DNA from: JACMLD01 sp039919885
GTDB taxonomy: Bacteria; Bacteroidota; Bacteroidia; Chitinophagales; Chitinophagaceae
Direction: 5' to 3'
Assembly: GCA_039919885.1 (NCBI GenBank)
Contig: JBDSEV010000069.1
Span: 1 to 64,000, forward strand
Length of the DNA stretch: 64,000 bases
Both the position numbers and the translations under genes were made by a program. Shown piece by piece: positions 7,552 through 17,865 of this stretch. The notes beneath the pieces were generated by a model. It ran no database searches. It was not told the DNA's origin and worked only from the letters and a program-made list of their open reading frames with translations. Each line of letters starts with the position of its first letter. Position 1 is the first letter of the stretch.

Positions 7552-9948
7552 TTAAAAATGAAAATTGTATGTAACCGCGGGAATGATTGGGAATAGGGAA
7601 ACCTGCAGCGCTTCCACTTTCAACGTATTGTTGTAGGGGCTGCCGGTCTGATCAAAATAAATGAAATAAGGATTCTCACGGCTGTACAGATTATAGATAC
7701 TAAACACCCAACTGCTTTGGATTTTCTTTTTTCGCTTTGGAATGGGTGTATAGGTGGCCGCTACGTCAAGCCGGTGATAAGCAGGCAGGCGGTACTGATT
7801 TACCCTGCTGTATTCCTGGGTAAGGATGCCGCCGATGATGTAAAAACGTTCCGGCAACGTGGTAGCATTGCCGGTACCATACACAAATACACCGGACAGT
7901 TTCCATTTTTTATTCAGTTCATAGGTGGCAACCGCAGAGAGGTCATGCCGGCGATCATATTTGGCAAAATATTCTTCGCCCGCATTTAGCTGCGCAAATT
8001 TTCTGTAGGTCCAGCTTAATGTATAACCGAGCCAGCCAGTTAAACGTCCCTTATTTTTTGCAATATATAATTCGGCGCCATAGCTCCAGCCTTTACCGAA
8101 AACAAACTGTTGCTCGGGGTCGCTCAGGGACGGGGTATAGCCTTCCTTGTATTCAATCTGGTTGCGCATGTCTTTGTAATACAGTTCCAGCGAAGTTTCG
8201 TAGGTATTGTCTTTAAAATTCCTGAATACGCCGGCTGCGTATTGCCAGGCTATCTGCGGTTGTACATAATAGGTACTGGGCACCCATAGGTCGGTAGGCA
8301 GCGTAGAACCTGCATTGCTAACAAGGTGAATATATTGTAAGTTCCTGGTCACTGCGGCTTTCAAAGATGTTTGGTTGTTGATGGCGTAACGCAGGGTAGC
8401 ACGTGGCTCCAGCCCTCCATAGTATTTTACTTTGGCGCCCTGTTCATACACTGTGCTGTCTAGCTTGTTGCCGTTGGCGTCTGCGGTATAATTAGTATAC
8501 GGGCCTACCTGTTTGAAACTACTGTACCGTAATCCTACATTTAATTTTAATTTACTACTGAGCTCCCAGTCATCCTGGATATACAGGGCGGCCTCGTTGG
8601 CATATTTGTTATTGGCATTATTGGGCGCAAACTGGGTGGTATCCTGGTTTCCACTGAGTATATTGGGTGTAAAATGATGGTGCGTATAGAGACCTCCAAA
8701 TTTTATTTTGTGTTGCGGCGCGGGATAATAATCAAAATCAACCTTTGCATTCAGGTCTTTTATACCTGAAGCAAGCTTGATGTTAAAATCATTTTGGGAA
8801 GCATTGAAAGAAAAATTGTATTTATTGTATACCAGCGTAGTATTGGCAAACAGGCGCTGGTTGAAAACATGGTTCCACCGAAGCGTTGCGGTTGCATTGC
8901 CCCACGGGATATTGGCGCTGAAAGAACGGCGGCTATTCCTAAAATCAAAAACATCCTTGCCGAAATAACCGCTGAGGTAAAGCCTGTCTTTTTCGGAAAT
9001 CTTGTAGTTTATTTTTGTATTGAGATCATAAAAATAATAACCAGAACCGGAGAAAGCGCTGCTTTTGGGTATAAATGGCTTTACAAGTACATCAATATAG
9101 GTGCGCCTCGCCGATACAATAAAAGAGGCTTTGTTTTTTTTAACCGGCCCCTGGATGGACAACCGGGATGCAATCAGCCCGATACCGCCGTCCACCTGCA
9201 GTTTATTAGCGTTGCCGTCCTTCATGGATACATCCAGCACCGACGACAAACGTCCGCCATACTGCGCTGGCATACCGCCTTTTATAAGCGTAACATTTTT
9301 TATGGCATCCGCATTGAAGATAGAAAAGAAACCAAAAAGGTGACCGGTATTGTACACCACGGCCTCATCGAGGATGATTAGGTTTTGATCCGGGCCACCA
9401 CCGCGCACATAGAGGCCGGTATTGCCTTCGCCGGCATTGCGAATACCCGGCAGTAGCTGTAAAGTTTTCAGCAAATCAACTTCACCGAGCAGAACGGGCA
9501 ACGCTTTTACACGGGACACGGATAAATCAAACCGACCCATCTGCGCATTTTTTACGTTTTCATCGCGCCGTTTAGCATACACTATTACTTCCTCCCCGGC
9601 TGCAGTTGTTCTTGGTGGCAATAAAAAGTTGACCGTCTTGCCTGAACTTAACTGAATTGAAACGCTGCGTCCCTCGTAACCTACAAAAGAACAGCTGACT
9701 TCATAATCACCCGCCTCTAAGGTAATAGAATAAAACCCGTAGGCATTGCTATTGACACCCCGTCCCTTTGATCCGGTTTGTACTGCAGCACCAATCAATG
9801 TTTCTCCAGTAAGCGAATCTTTTACATATCCACTGATGGTAAATTTGTTTTGCGCGAAAGAAAAAAAGCTGATGAGTAAACTGATGGCCGACAAGAAGGC
9901 CCGTGCTGTGCATCGTTTTAAATCAATGTACCGGTTGCGTTGTGTCAC
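7552..9948 (-). CDS. TonB-dependent receptor with carboxypeptidase-regulatory-like domain
   Basis: A 798-residue outer-membrane receptor. It has a signal peptide (to about residue 32, ending SFAQ) and a CarboxypepD-regulatory-like beta-sandwich (about 35-115, with ISGYVKDSLTGETLIGA). The plug domain (about 130-235) contains ARRRDENVK, VLLGEVDLLKTLQLLPG and YVRGGGPDQNLIILDEA, and a long barrel ends NFHF. This organisation is that of Bacteroidota TonB-dependent transporters, which import siderophores, glycans or peptides using the proton-motive force. No SusD partner is adjacent, so it is probably not a SusCD glycan transporter. The substrate is unknown. A -7-like box lies 28 bases upstream of its start codon. 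Confidence 0.9.
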   Translation of the reverse strand: MTQRNRYIDLKRCTARAFLSAISLLISFFSFAQNKFTISGYVKDSLTGETLIGAAVQTGSKGRGVNSNAYGFYSITLEAGDYEVSCSFVGYEGRSVSIQLSSGKTVNFLLPPRTTAAGEEVIVYAKRRDENVKNAQMGRFDLSVSRVKALPVLLGEVDLLKTLQLLPGIRNAGEGNTGLYVRGGGPDQNLIILDEAVVYNTGHLFGFFSIFNADAIKNVTLIKGGMPAQYGGRLSSVLDVSMKDGNANKLQVDGGIGLIASRLSIQGPVKKNKASFIVSARRTYIDVLVKPFIPKSSAFSGSGYYFYDLNTKINYKISEKDRLYLSGYFGKDVFDFRNSRRSFSANIPWGNATATLRWNHVFNQRLFANTTLVYNKYNFSFNASQNDFNIKLASGIKDLNAKVDFDYYPAPQHKIKFGGLYTHHHFTPNILSGNQDTTQFAPNNANNKYANEAALYIQDDWELSSKLKLNVGLRYSSFKQVGPYTNYTADANGNKLDSTVYEQGAKVKYYGGLEPRATLRYAINNQTSLKAAVTRNLQYIHLVSNAGSTLPTDLWVPSTYYVQPQIAWQYAAGVFRNFKDNTYETSLELYYKDMRNQIEYKEGYTPSLSDPEQQFVFGKGWSYGAELYIAKNKGRLTGWLGYTLSWTYRKFAQLNAGEEYFAKYDRRHDLSAVATYELNKKWKLSGVFVYGTGNATTLPERFYIIGGILTQEYSRVNQYRLPAYHRLDVAATYTPIPKRKKKIQSSWVFSIYNLYSRENPYFIYFDQTGSPYNNTLKVEALQVSLFPIIPAVTYNFHF

Positions 9949-9975
9949 TCACTTCAACTTTTGATTATGCATCCG

Positions 9976-9983
9976 CAAAAATA
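9976..9983 (-). promoter_or_regulatory. Candidate -7 box for the TonB receptor gene
   Basis: Read on the minus strand this is TATTTTTG, a full match to the Bacteroidota -7 consensus TAnnTTTG. It lies 28 bases before the receptor start codon. No clear -33 TTTG is found at the expected distance, so only the -7 part is supported. Confidence 0.4.
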
Positions 9984-10077
9984 ACCGAATTCCCACTAAC
10001 TGATACTTAACTGAATAAAATACCTATCAGGCGTTTATGCGTGCAGGCGCAACATGTCACTTCTTTCGCCCACGGAC

Positions 10078-10130
10078 AAAAAAAACCCCGGGTACATAAA
10101 ACTTTTAAATGTTTTTGTTACCCCGGGGTT
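10078..10130 (-). terminator. Rho-independent terminator downstream of the small KDS-repeat gene
   Basis: An inverted repeat pairs 10084-10095 with 10117-10130 (AACCCCGGGTAC against GTTACCCCGGGGTT, with one bulged base), and a short AAAAC/GTTTT pair continues inside. On the minus strand the stem runs straight into eight T residues (10078-10085). This is a strong intrinsic terminator oriented for the small gene at 10235-10486. Confidence 0.85.
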
Positions 10131-10234
10131 GAAAGAAAGATATGATCTTAAATCAGGAAAAACGCCTGTTTCTTTTCTGGATTGCCTGCCAGTTTATAGT
10201 CTAATACAAATAAATAATCAGGGATGCGAATTCC

Positions 10235-10486
10235 TTATCTCAACGCAAGAAATAATGAATCTTTCTTTGCGGTATCTTTCTTAGGTACTGTATCCATGCT
10301 TGCTAAAAAAGCGGTGTTCTCACTCAATTGTGCCAAGGCAGAATCTTTCTTGGTACTGTCCTTCTTAGGCACGGTATCAGTAGTGTTGTTAGTACTTGAA
10401 ATAGCGTATGCATCAGTGTTATTAGCAAAAAGATTAACTGCTGAAAAAGCGATTAATGCGCTGCCGATAATAAATAATTTTTTCAT
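10235..10486 (-). CDS. Small secreted Lys/Asp-repeat protein
   Basis: An 83-residue protein with a signal peptide (about 1-21, MKKLFIIGSALIAFSAVNLFA). The short mature part contains two copies of the pattern DTVPKKD(S/T)(T/A)KKDS, at about residues 38-50 and 67-79. The charged repeats suggest an unstructured envelope or extracellular peptide. I recognise no named family. It is transcribed alone and ends at a strong terminator 105-157 bases downstream. The repeat, the clear signal peptide and the terminator together make a real gene likely despite its size. Confidence 0.7.
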   Translation of the reverse strand: MKKLFIIGSALIAFSAVNLFANNTDAYAISSTNNTTDTVPKKDSTKKDSALAQLSENTAFLASMDTVPKKDTAKKDSLFLALR

Positions 10487-11833
10487 GATTTCATAATTTT
10501 AATTAATAATATTTGGTATTAACCAAGAATGATACCACAACATGCCATTTTCAATATTTTTCATGAAAAATCGGTAAAAAAAAGAAAAATGAACGATTTT
10601 TCTCATTTTAGTCCACATCTATTTAAACAATTGGCCATTTTTTGAGATATTTTTTAAAGAGTTGTTTAAAATTCAATTTTTGATGTTAAAAACTAACAAC
10701 TGGTAAGTTTTAAATTGCTGATTGAAAAAATTTTGCTGCAACGCCTTCGCCTTACTGAACAATTTGGAACATGCATAACTGGATTGCACATATTTTTTTT
10801 ATGGAATTATAATTGCGTCTATATTTTATTCTTTCGCGTTGCATTCAAACAACACCAGTTCATTGCAGAATGACTAACATTCCCCAGGCGCTGCTTTTCA
10901 AATTAAGTTTGTGTGACTTTTTTTATGGTTAAAAAGAAATGCTAAAAAACACGCAAAAATTCGCAAGATCCAAATCCGAGCTTCAATTAAAAAATGAAAA
11001 TGGACAAGCATACTTTTTTGCGTGCGCTCGTACGGTTAAATTATTTTCTGCGCCATTGCGGTGCCGTTAAATTCACTAAACATTCTTTTAACGAGGCAAT
11101 TTCTGACATTAAAATGGGCTTTCCTTTTTGTTTAGAAAGATGCTGCATGCGGGTTGACATCATCAACCTGTTACAATACGTATACCATAGCCGCCGGCCG
11201 GTTTTAGTCCAATTATGGACGTTCGCCCGGATGTGGTATATTAATGCCCCACTAAAGTATGTTTAGCCTTCAGTACTGGCCTAAACACATTCTAACTCGC
11301 ACTATTTCGCGCATTGTATAAGTGTAAGCCATTAAGGGCCTGACTGGCACCATTATTCCATTTAAATGGCATGGGAAATCAACCACTACTGTGCAGCGAA
11401 GCACAAATGCAGTTTATCAGGCAAATAACCAGTGCCTCCAGGAATGAGGTTATTTATGCCATCAGCATTTCACGTATAAGCGTTGAAAAAATAATTGAAT
11501 CGCTGAAGAAATATCAGCCTTTAATTGCATGCGCCATTACGTAAACATTTTAACGATCTTGGCGTCCGAATGCAGCCGAGCGTTGCACCACGGCGAACAA
11601 TACATCGCTGCCCTATCTATCACCCGCTAAGCGTTTAAACGCGCTGACAAAAGAATTCTCGGACTTAAAATGTTTTGGAACTTTTCTATAAAATCTTCCG
11701 GTTAATTAAAATGGAAATAAGCCAATGAGGAGATTGCCAAATGCGTGTTTGATTCCATGGGAAGCAATAATTATGGCTCCATTTGCTTCGTGACGTTACT
11801 GACACCATTTGCGTTGGTAGCAACTTCTGCCGC
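10487..11833. other. Gene-poor, AT-rich stretch
   Basis: About 1.35 kb without a convincing gene apart from one possible 57-codon frame at 11371. The first 500 bases are very AT-rich with many homopolymers. The rest has base composition closer to coding DNA but is broken by stops in all frames, so it may contain decayed genes. No tRNA-like structure, terminator with a T run or long repeat was found. Confidence 0.5.
11371..11544 (+). CDS. Possible small protein, 57 residues
   Basis: A short frame starting ATG and ending TAA. It reads as two amphipathic helices, with FIRQITSASRNEVIYAI followed by VEKIIESLKKY. The pattern (helix, small turn, Val-Ile-rich helix ending Leu-Lys-Lys) is vaguely like the small DUF3606 proteins common in this phylum, but the match is weak. 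There is no obvious ribosome site. It is either a small gene or the surviving part of a decayed one. Confidence 0.3.
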   Translation: MGNQPLLCSEAQMQFIRQITSASRNEVIYAISISRISVEKIIESLKKYQPLIACAIT

Positions 11834-12859
11834 TTACAAACCCATATTGCCTTTTTTTTCTTTAAGGCTGGCCAGTGTAGGATCCATTTTGATGGCCTGG
11901 TCGCAGAGTTGCATGCCTTTGTCCTTTTCCCCTTTTTTCTGGTATGCCATGCCTATCATGTATAAGGCTTTGGCGTTTTGCTTGTCGTAGCCAAGTATTT
12001 TATCCCAATTGTCGATGGCAGCCTGGTACTTGCCTGTTTTATAATATAGTTGGGCGATGGAATTTAGCAACGACATATCCGCCGGTTTTTTTTCCAGCAC
12101 TTTAGTTAGTAGTTCGATGCATTTTTCCAGCTGCCCGGTGCCTTCGTATGATATCGACAAGTTCTCAATATAATCGTTGTCGGTCCTGTAGCCCCTTTCC
12201 GCCGCCAGCAAATAATATCTGATGGCGGTTTTATCATCTGGTATGGCGGCATAATTCAATGCGCACTCATACACCCAGCGCGGCTTGGTGGTATCCAGCG
12301 TAATAGCTTTAACAAAATAAGGAGCGGCATTGCGGTAATTGCTCATTTCTACAAACCCGCGGCCGATAGTATAAGGAATGTCTGCATTGGTGCTGTCTTG
12401 TTTTGCAGCTGCCTGCAAATACGTCAATGATTGTCCGTAATCTTCCAGCTCTGCGTAGCTTTTTCCGATGATGTAGTCAGCGTTTTTACCAATCTTTAAT
12501 TGCTGCATCTTTTTAGCGGCAACAATGGCTTCATTCCATTTCCTGCTTGAAAAATATAAATTGGTGAGGTTTTCAGTCGCCGTGGGATCTTCGGGTAATT
12601 TTTTAACAACTTCGCTGTATGCGGTAATTGCGTCCGGATAACGGCGCATCTCCATCGACACACTACCCAGGCCGCGTTGTGCATCCATATTAACCGCGTC
12701 GAACTGGATAGCTTTTTTGTACTGCTGGGCTGCCACCAAATACAACCTGCCCTGCTGGGCTTCCATTCCTTTTTTTACGTAAAACGCAGCGCTGTCGGCG
12801 TTTTGGCTAAAGGCGGAAACGGGCAGTGACAAAATCAGTATTAAGAGCGGGTTTTTCAT
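11834..12859 (-). CDS. Secreted TPR-repeat protein
   Basis: A 341-residue exported protein with a signal peptide (MKNPLLILILSLPVSAFSQ). About eight tetratricopeptide units span residues 25-335, with spaced motifs such as AAQQYKKAIQFDAVNMDAQRGLGSV and YQAAIDNWDKILGYD. TPR arrays form a scaffold for protein-protein contacts, probably in the periplasm here. It lies 30 bases downstream of the branching enzyme on the same strand and is probably co-transcribed. A functional link to glycogen is not otherwise indicated. Confidence 0.88.
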   Translation of the reverse strand: MKNPLLILILSLPVSAFSQNADSAAFYVKKGMEAQQGRLYLVAAQQYKKAIQFDAVNMDAQRGLGSVSMEMRRYPDAITAYSEVVKKLPEDPTATENLTNLYFSSRKWNEAIVAAKKMQQLKIGKNADYIIGKSYAELEDYGQSLTYLQAAAKQDSTNADIPYTIGRGFVEMSNYRNAAPYFVKAITLDTTKPRWVYECALNYAAIPDDKTAIRYYLLAAERGYRTDNDYIENLSISYEGTGQLEKCIELLTKVLEKKPADMSLLNSIAQLYYKTGKYQAAIDNWDKILGYDKQNAKALYMIGMAYQKKGEKDKGMQLCDQAIKMDPTLASLKEKKGNMGL

Positions 12860-12889
12860 GGCGTTGGCGGTTAAAGGACGAAGCGGCTT

Positions 12890-14845
12890 TTATTTAAGTA
12901 CGATAGCTCCTAACGCGGGCAAATGCACATTTATTTCAAACCGGCGGCTGTTTTTATCTACCATTTTTACTTCGGGCGCCGGATTGAAAACATCGCCGGT
13001 TCCCCAGTAGATTTTGGCATCGCTGTTAAATATTTCCTGCCATATTTCTTTATCATGGGCATAGACTTTCCAGTTATGTCTCACAACAGGGGTCATGTTC
13101 AATATAACCAGCAAATCGTTTTCGGGCAATAGACCCTTACGCCTGAAAACTATCACAGATTCCTGCCGGTGGTCGAGATCAACCCATTCAAAACCATCCT
13201 GCTTAAATTGCTTTTCGTAGAGCGCAGGCTCGTTCCGCAACAGCATGCAAAGGTCGCGGACACAATGCTTTAACATTTTGTGCGAATCATTCCCGAGTAA
13301 TTCCCAGGGCAGTTCACTTTTATAATTCCATTCGGATGTACTGCCAAACTCATTACCCATGAATAATAATTTGCCACCGGGGTGGGTAAACATATAACTG
13401 TACATCAGTCGTAGGTTTGCAAATTTCTGCCAGTCATCGCCCGGCATTTTATACAGCATGGGTGATTTGCCGTGTACAACTTCATCATGACTAAGGGGTA
13501 GCATAAAATTTTCATCGTAATAGTACATCATGCTAAACACAAACTTATCCTGGTGATGTTGCCTTTCCAGCGGATCCAGTTTAAAATAGTCCAGCGTATC
13601 ATGCATCCAGCCCATCATCCATTTCATACCAAATCCCAGTCCTCCAGAAAAAGTTGGTTTGGAAACCCCCGGCCAGTCTGTAGATTCTTCTGCAATACAT
13701 TGCACGTCAGGAAAATCCCTGAAAATTGTTTCATTCAAATCTTTTATAAATGCAATCGCCTCCAGGTTGCCATCGCCGCCAAATTCATTTGGCTCCCACT
13801 GCCCTGCTGTTCTTGAATAATTTAGTTTGAGCATGGAAGACACTGCATCCACCCGAATGCCGTCTGCATGAAATTTGTCTAACCAAAACCGCGCGCTGCT
13901 GATAAGAAAGGATTTGACTTCGCCTCTTTTATAATTAAAAATGTAAGAATTCCAGTCGGGATGATAACCCTTGCGCATATCCGCATATTCGTAAGTGTGT
14001 GTACCATCAAACATAAACAGGCCATGTGCATCGTACGGAAAATGAGAGGGCACCCAATCCAGTATCACCCCGATGCCTTCCTGGTGAAAAGCTTCCACGA
14101 GGCGCATAAAATCCTGCGGGGATCCAAACCGGGAAGTGGGCGCAAAAAAACCGGTGCCCTGGTAACCCCAGCTGCCATCAAACGGGTGTTCCATTACCGG
14201 CATCAGTTCTACATGTGTAAAGCCCATTTCTTTTACATATGGAACCAGCAGCTGCTGCAGTTGCGCATAAGTATTGTAAGACGCCTCATCATTTCTGTCT
14301 GGCCGCATCCAGCTATTGAGGTGTACTTCATAGACGCTCCAGGGAGCATTGAGTGCGTTGTGCGCATGCCTTTCTTTCATCCAGTCTCCGTCCCTCCACT
14401 CATAATGCATGTCCCAGGTAATGGATGCCGTATCGGGTTTCATTTCCCAGAAATTGGCAAACGGATCGCCTTTATCCGTCTCTATTCCCATGAAACCGAT
14501 TATATGGTATTTGTATACCTCGCCAAGGGTAAATGCCGGAATGAAACCCTCCCATACGCCGCTTTTGTCCCAGCGTGCATAGAGTGCATACTCATCGTTT
14601 TTCCAATCGTTGAAGTTTCCTTTCACAGAAACAGCCGTTGCGTTGGGTGCCCACACGGCAAAATACATCCCCCATTTATTGTTGACTTCTATAGAATGTG
14701 CGCCCATTTTCTCATACAACTGGTAGTGGGTGCCATTTTGGAAATTGCTGATGTCCTGGCTGGTCAGCATCGAATAGTTCCATACGTTCCTTGAAGTATC
14801 CACAAAATTTTCCTCTTCATACCGGTGTCCTGCAGACTGTTCCAT
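12890..14845 (-). CDS. glgB: 1,4-alpha-glucan branching enzyme
   Basis: A glycoside hydrolase 13 branching enzyme of 651 residues from the chosen start. It transfers alpha-1,4 glucan segments to form alpha-1,6 branches in glycogen. An N-terminal CBM48-like domain (with VWAPNATAVSVKGNFNDW) precedes the catalytic barrel. Visible catalytic-region motifs are DWVPSHF, GIRVDAVSSM (nucleophile Asp), IAEESTDWP (acid/base Glu) and LPLSHDEVVHGK. The C-terminal all-beta domain is present. The open frame reaches 14908, but the Met at 14845 begins a more family-like N-terminus, so I prefer it. The upstream extension is rich in Lys/Asn and looks non-coding. It may head an operon with the TPR protein. No other glycogen genes are nearby. 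Confidence 0.93.
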   Translation of the reverse strand: MEQSAGHRYEEENFVDTSRNVWNYSMLTSQDISNFQNGTHYQLYEKMGAHSIEVNNKWGMYFAVWAPNATAVSVKGNFNDWKNDEYALYARWDKSGVWEGFIPAFTLGEVYKYHIIGFMGIETDKGDPFANFWEMKPDTASITWDMHYEWRDGDWMKERHAHNALNAPWSVYEVHLNSWMRPDRNDEASYNTYAQLQQLLVPYVKEMGFTHVELMPVMEHPFDGSWGYQGTGFFAPTSRFGSPQDFMRLVEAFHQEGIGVILDWVPSHFPYDAHGLFMFDGTHTYEYADMRKGYHPDWNSYIFNYKRGEVKSFLISSARFWLDKFHADGIRVDAVSSMLKLNYSRTAGQWEPNEFGGDGNLEAIAFIKDLNETIFRDFPDVQCIAEESTDWPGVSKPTFSGGLGFGMKWMMGWMHDTLDYFKLDPLERQHHQDKFVFSMMYYYDENFMLPLSHDEVVHGKSPMLYKMPGDDWQKFANLRLMYSYMFTHPGGKLLFMGNEFGSTSEWNYKSELPWELLGNDSHKMLKHCVRDLCMLLRNEPALYEKQFKQDGFEWVDLDHRQESVIVFRRKGLLPENDLLVILNMTPVVRHNWKVYAHDKEIWQEIFNSDAKIYWGTGDVFNPAPEVKMVDKNSRRFEINVHLPALGAIVLK

Positions 14846-15059
14846 TATAATATTTTTATATAGATGATTTTGTTTTTTTGGAAATATGGATTTTGGAAGT
14901 AGTTGCATCTTACCGGCTATCCTTGAAAAATTCCTTTAACCTAAAATTAAGACTACGCCTTTTAAAGTTAGTTTTTTTTAGATGATATTCGGCCAGCAAT
15001 TATTACTGTCCGGCATTCAGCGTAACCATTAAACAACCAATCTAATCTCCTGCAAGCTT

Positions 15060-17849
15060 ATGAAAAAAACCGTGGCCTTTCTGTGCATGGTATTTCTTTT
15101 GTCTTCCTGTGCACTGGCCCAGCTTGCTGCGGTTAAAGGTGTTGTGAGCGACACGTCCAGCAAAGATCATCTCCCCAACGCAGTTGTCTCCATCCTTCGC
15201 GCCAAAGATTCCGTGTTATTAAAATTTACCCGAACGAATGCAAAGGGGGGATTTACCCTCGGTCACCTGCCGGCCGGCAAATTTATCCTGCTGGTTACCT
15301 ATCCAAAATACGCGGACTATGTGGAACAACTGACGCTTACAGATACTTCCGCTTTGAACCTTGATAAAATTTCTCTTATACTGAAAGCAAAACTGCTGGA
15401 AGAAGTGGTAATTAAACAAAAGATTTCTGCAATAAAAATGAAGGGCGATACCACTGAGTTTACGGCAGACAGTTTTCATGTACAGGCCAATGCAACTGTG
15501 GAAGAGTTATTAAAAAAACTGCCTGGCATACAGGTAGATAAAAATGGCAAAATTACCGCGCAGGGTGAAACCGTGCAAAAAGTGCTGGTGGACGGGGAAG
15601 AGTTTTTTGGCGACGACCCTACCCTGGTGACGCAGAACCTGCGGGCAGATATGATTGATAAAGTACAGGTATTCGATAAAAAAAGCGACCAGTCGGCGTT
15701 TACCGGCATAGACGACGGGGAAAAGACTAAAACGATCAACCTTAAATTAAAGGATAGTAAGAAAAACGGTTATTTTGGAAAGGTGACTGCGGGCGGGGGT
15801 ACAGACGGATATTTTGATAACCAGCTTATGATAAACCTTTTTAAAAAGAAAAAGAAATTATCAGCTTACGGCATATTATCCAACACAGGCAAGACGGGCC
15901 TTAACTGGAACGACCGGGATAAATACGGTGAAAGCTTTTCCAGCGGTGTAGATTATGATGAAGCAAATGGTTACTTCACGTATTCCGGCAGCAACGATGA
16001 GCTTGATTCATGGGACGGCAGATACAATGGGCAGGGCTACCCTTCAGTAAAAACCGGCGGCATCCATTACAACGATAAATGGAATGATGATAAACAAAAC
16101 GCCAATTTCAACTACAAATTTCTGCAGCTGGATGTGAACGCCACCGGCGGCACCAACACACAATACATTCTGCCCGACACGCTTTACTACAACAACCAGC
16201 GTGATACCACCAATAACCAGATATTGCGGCACCGTGCAAATGGCAGTTATGAACTGCAGCTGGATTCCAGTTCATCCATAAAAATAAGTGCCAATGGCGG
16301 CACCGATCATAAAATAACGAATAGCAGGTACCGCACAGAGGCACTGACCAGCGACAGCGTACTGGTAAACAGCGGAGACCGCAGCATTACCACCGCCGGC
16401 GATACAAAAACGGTCAACAGCAATATACTGTATAAGAAAAAACTGCGCAAAAAAGGACGCACCCTTTCGGTAAACCTGAGTGAGAATTACGAAGAAGGCA
16501 CATCGGATGGCTACCTGTATGCCGACAATGAATTTTATAAAGGTGGCATCCCGGTGCAGCAGCAAGTCACTGACCAATTCAAGCAATACAACACAAAGAA
16601 ACTCTCGTTCGATTCAAAAATATCTTATTCTGAGCCGCTGTCGGTGTCGTCCGCCATGATTGTCAACTATGGGATAGCAGTGAATAACAGCCGTTCTAAC
16701 CGGAACTCTTACAATAGAGCAGCAGATGGAAAATATACCAGCTATGACAGTGTGTACAGCAATGATTACAATTTCAATGTATTTACCCACAAGGCGGGGC
16801 TTAGCTTTAGCCATGTAAAGAAAAAAGTACGGATCAACCTGGGTAATAACATTGGTATCACCAGCTTCAACCAGGAAGATCTGAGGATGGACACTTCCTC
16901 AAAACGAAATTTTATTAATTGGTTCCCGCAGGCAATGTTTATGTATTCCTTCAACTCGCAGAAAAGGTTATCGTTCAGGTACAATGCAAATACTGCCCAG
17001 CCATCCATCCAGCAGATACAACCGATCCGCACCAATGACGACCCACTCAACATCAATATCGGTAACCCGGACTTAAAGCCACAGTTTTTGAATTACCTGT
17101 CGCTCAATTTTAATAATTACAAAGTACTGACAGAGACGGATGTGTATGCAAGCATCAATTACCGGTTTACGCAGAATGCAATTAGCAGCAATACGTTTGT
17201 GGATTCTAATGGAAAACGTACTTACCAGTCCGTCAACCTCAATGGCAGCCGAACGTTATCAGGTTATTTTGGTTATGGCTTCAAACTGAAAAAGCCAGGT
17301 CTTAATGTGCGGTTCAACGGAAACATCAACAACAACAGAAGCGTCAGTATTGTCAATGGCCTGATGAACGTAACCAGCAGCGGCAATTTCACACTGGGCA
17401 ACGATCTCTATAAATCAAAAGACAAAAAATATGAGCTTCGGCTGAGTAGTTCGGCAACTTATACCAATAGTCATTCCTCTGTGCAAAGCAACATCAAAAC
17501 GAATTACTGGACTTTTAACGTACAACCCAATATCGACCTATTTCTACCTAAAAAATTCCAGCTGCATACCGAAATAGACGCCAATTTCAGGCAAAAGACC
17601 AGTGCGTTTGATTTCAATACCAATGTAATATTCTGGAACGCCTGGATAGGAAAAAAATTCATGAAGAGCGATGCGTTGTTGCTTAAAGTGTCGGCCAACG
17701 ATTTGCTCAACCAGAATATTGGTTTCAACCGAACCGTGAACAGTAATTTTATTTCGCAAAATACTTACACCACAATACAGCGTTTCTTTATGGTATCACT
17801 TGTCTGGAATTTTAATAAAGCCGGTACGCCCGTTCCCGGAAACAATTAA
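15060..17849 (+). CDS. Outer-membrane beta-barrel receptor-like protein (OMP_b-brl_3 type)
   Basis: A 929-residue outer-membrane protein with a signal peptide (to about residue 20, SSCALAQ) and a CarboxypepD-regulatory-like domain (about 23-105, KGVVSDTSSKDHLPNAVV). A plug-like segment (about 130-235) has the typical ADSFHVQANATVEELLKKLPG and VLVDGEEFFGDDP motifs. A long barrel follows. This is the TonB-receptor-related family that in Bacteroidota commonly stands beside a GLPGLI protein, as it does here 16 bases downstream. Its cargo is unknown. It is divergent from glgB across 214 bases. Confidence 0.9.
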   Translation: MKKTVAFLCMVFLLSSCALAQLAAVKGVVSDTSSKDHLPNAVVSILRAKDSVLLKFTRTNAKGGFTLGHLPAGKFILLVTYPKYADYVEQLTLTDTSALNLDKISLILKAKLLEEVVIKQKISAIKMKGDTTEFTADSFHVQANATVEELLKKLPGIQVDKNGKITAQGETVQKVLVDGEEFFGDDPTLVTQNLRADMIDKVQVFDKKSDQSAFTGIDDGEKTKTINLKLKDSKKNGYFGKVTAGGGTDGYFDNQLMINLFKKKKKLSAYGILSNTGKTGLNWNDRDKYGESFSSGVDYDEANGYFTYSGSNDELDSWDGRYNGQGYPSVKTGGIHYNDKWNDDKQNANFNYKFLQLDVNATGGTNTQYILPDTLYYNNQRDTTNNQILRHRANGSYELQLDSSSSIKISANGGTDHKITNSRYRTEALTSDSVLVNSGDRSITTAGDTKTVNSNILYKKKLRKKGRTLSVNLSENYEEGTSDGYLYADNEFYKGGIPVQQQVTDQFKQYNTKKLSFDSKISYSEPLSVSSAMIVNYGIAVNNSRSNRNSYNRAADGKYTSYDSVYSNDYNFNVFTHKAGLSFSHVKKKVRINLGNNIGITSFNQEDLRMDTSSKRNFINWFPQAMFMYSFNSQKRLSFRYNANTAQPSIQQIQPIRTNDDPLNINIGNPDLKPQFLNYLSLNFNNYKVLTETDVYASINYRFTQNAISSNTFVDSNGKRTYQSVNLNGSRTLSGYFGYGFKLKKPGLNVRFNGNINNNRSVSIVNGLMNVTSSGNFTLGNDLYKSKDKKYELRLSSSATYTNSHSSVQSNIKTNYWTFNVQPNIDLFLPKKFQLHTEIDANFRQKTSAFDFNTNVIFWNAWIGKKFMKSDALLLKVSANDLLNQNIGFNRTVNSNFISQNTYTTIQRFFMVSLVWNFNKAGTPVPGNN

Positions 17850-17865
17850 GCTTAGAATAAAAAAC

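Noticed and set aside
10994..11266. 90-codon plus-strand frame in the gene desert
   Set aside because: Composition is poor, with scattered Cys/Trp/Arg, no family resemblance and no ribosome site. It reads like a chance frame.
13961..14794. 277-codon plus-strand frame
   Set aside because: It lies entirely inside glgB on the opposite strand and has no family features; glgB has all its motifs.
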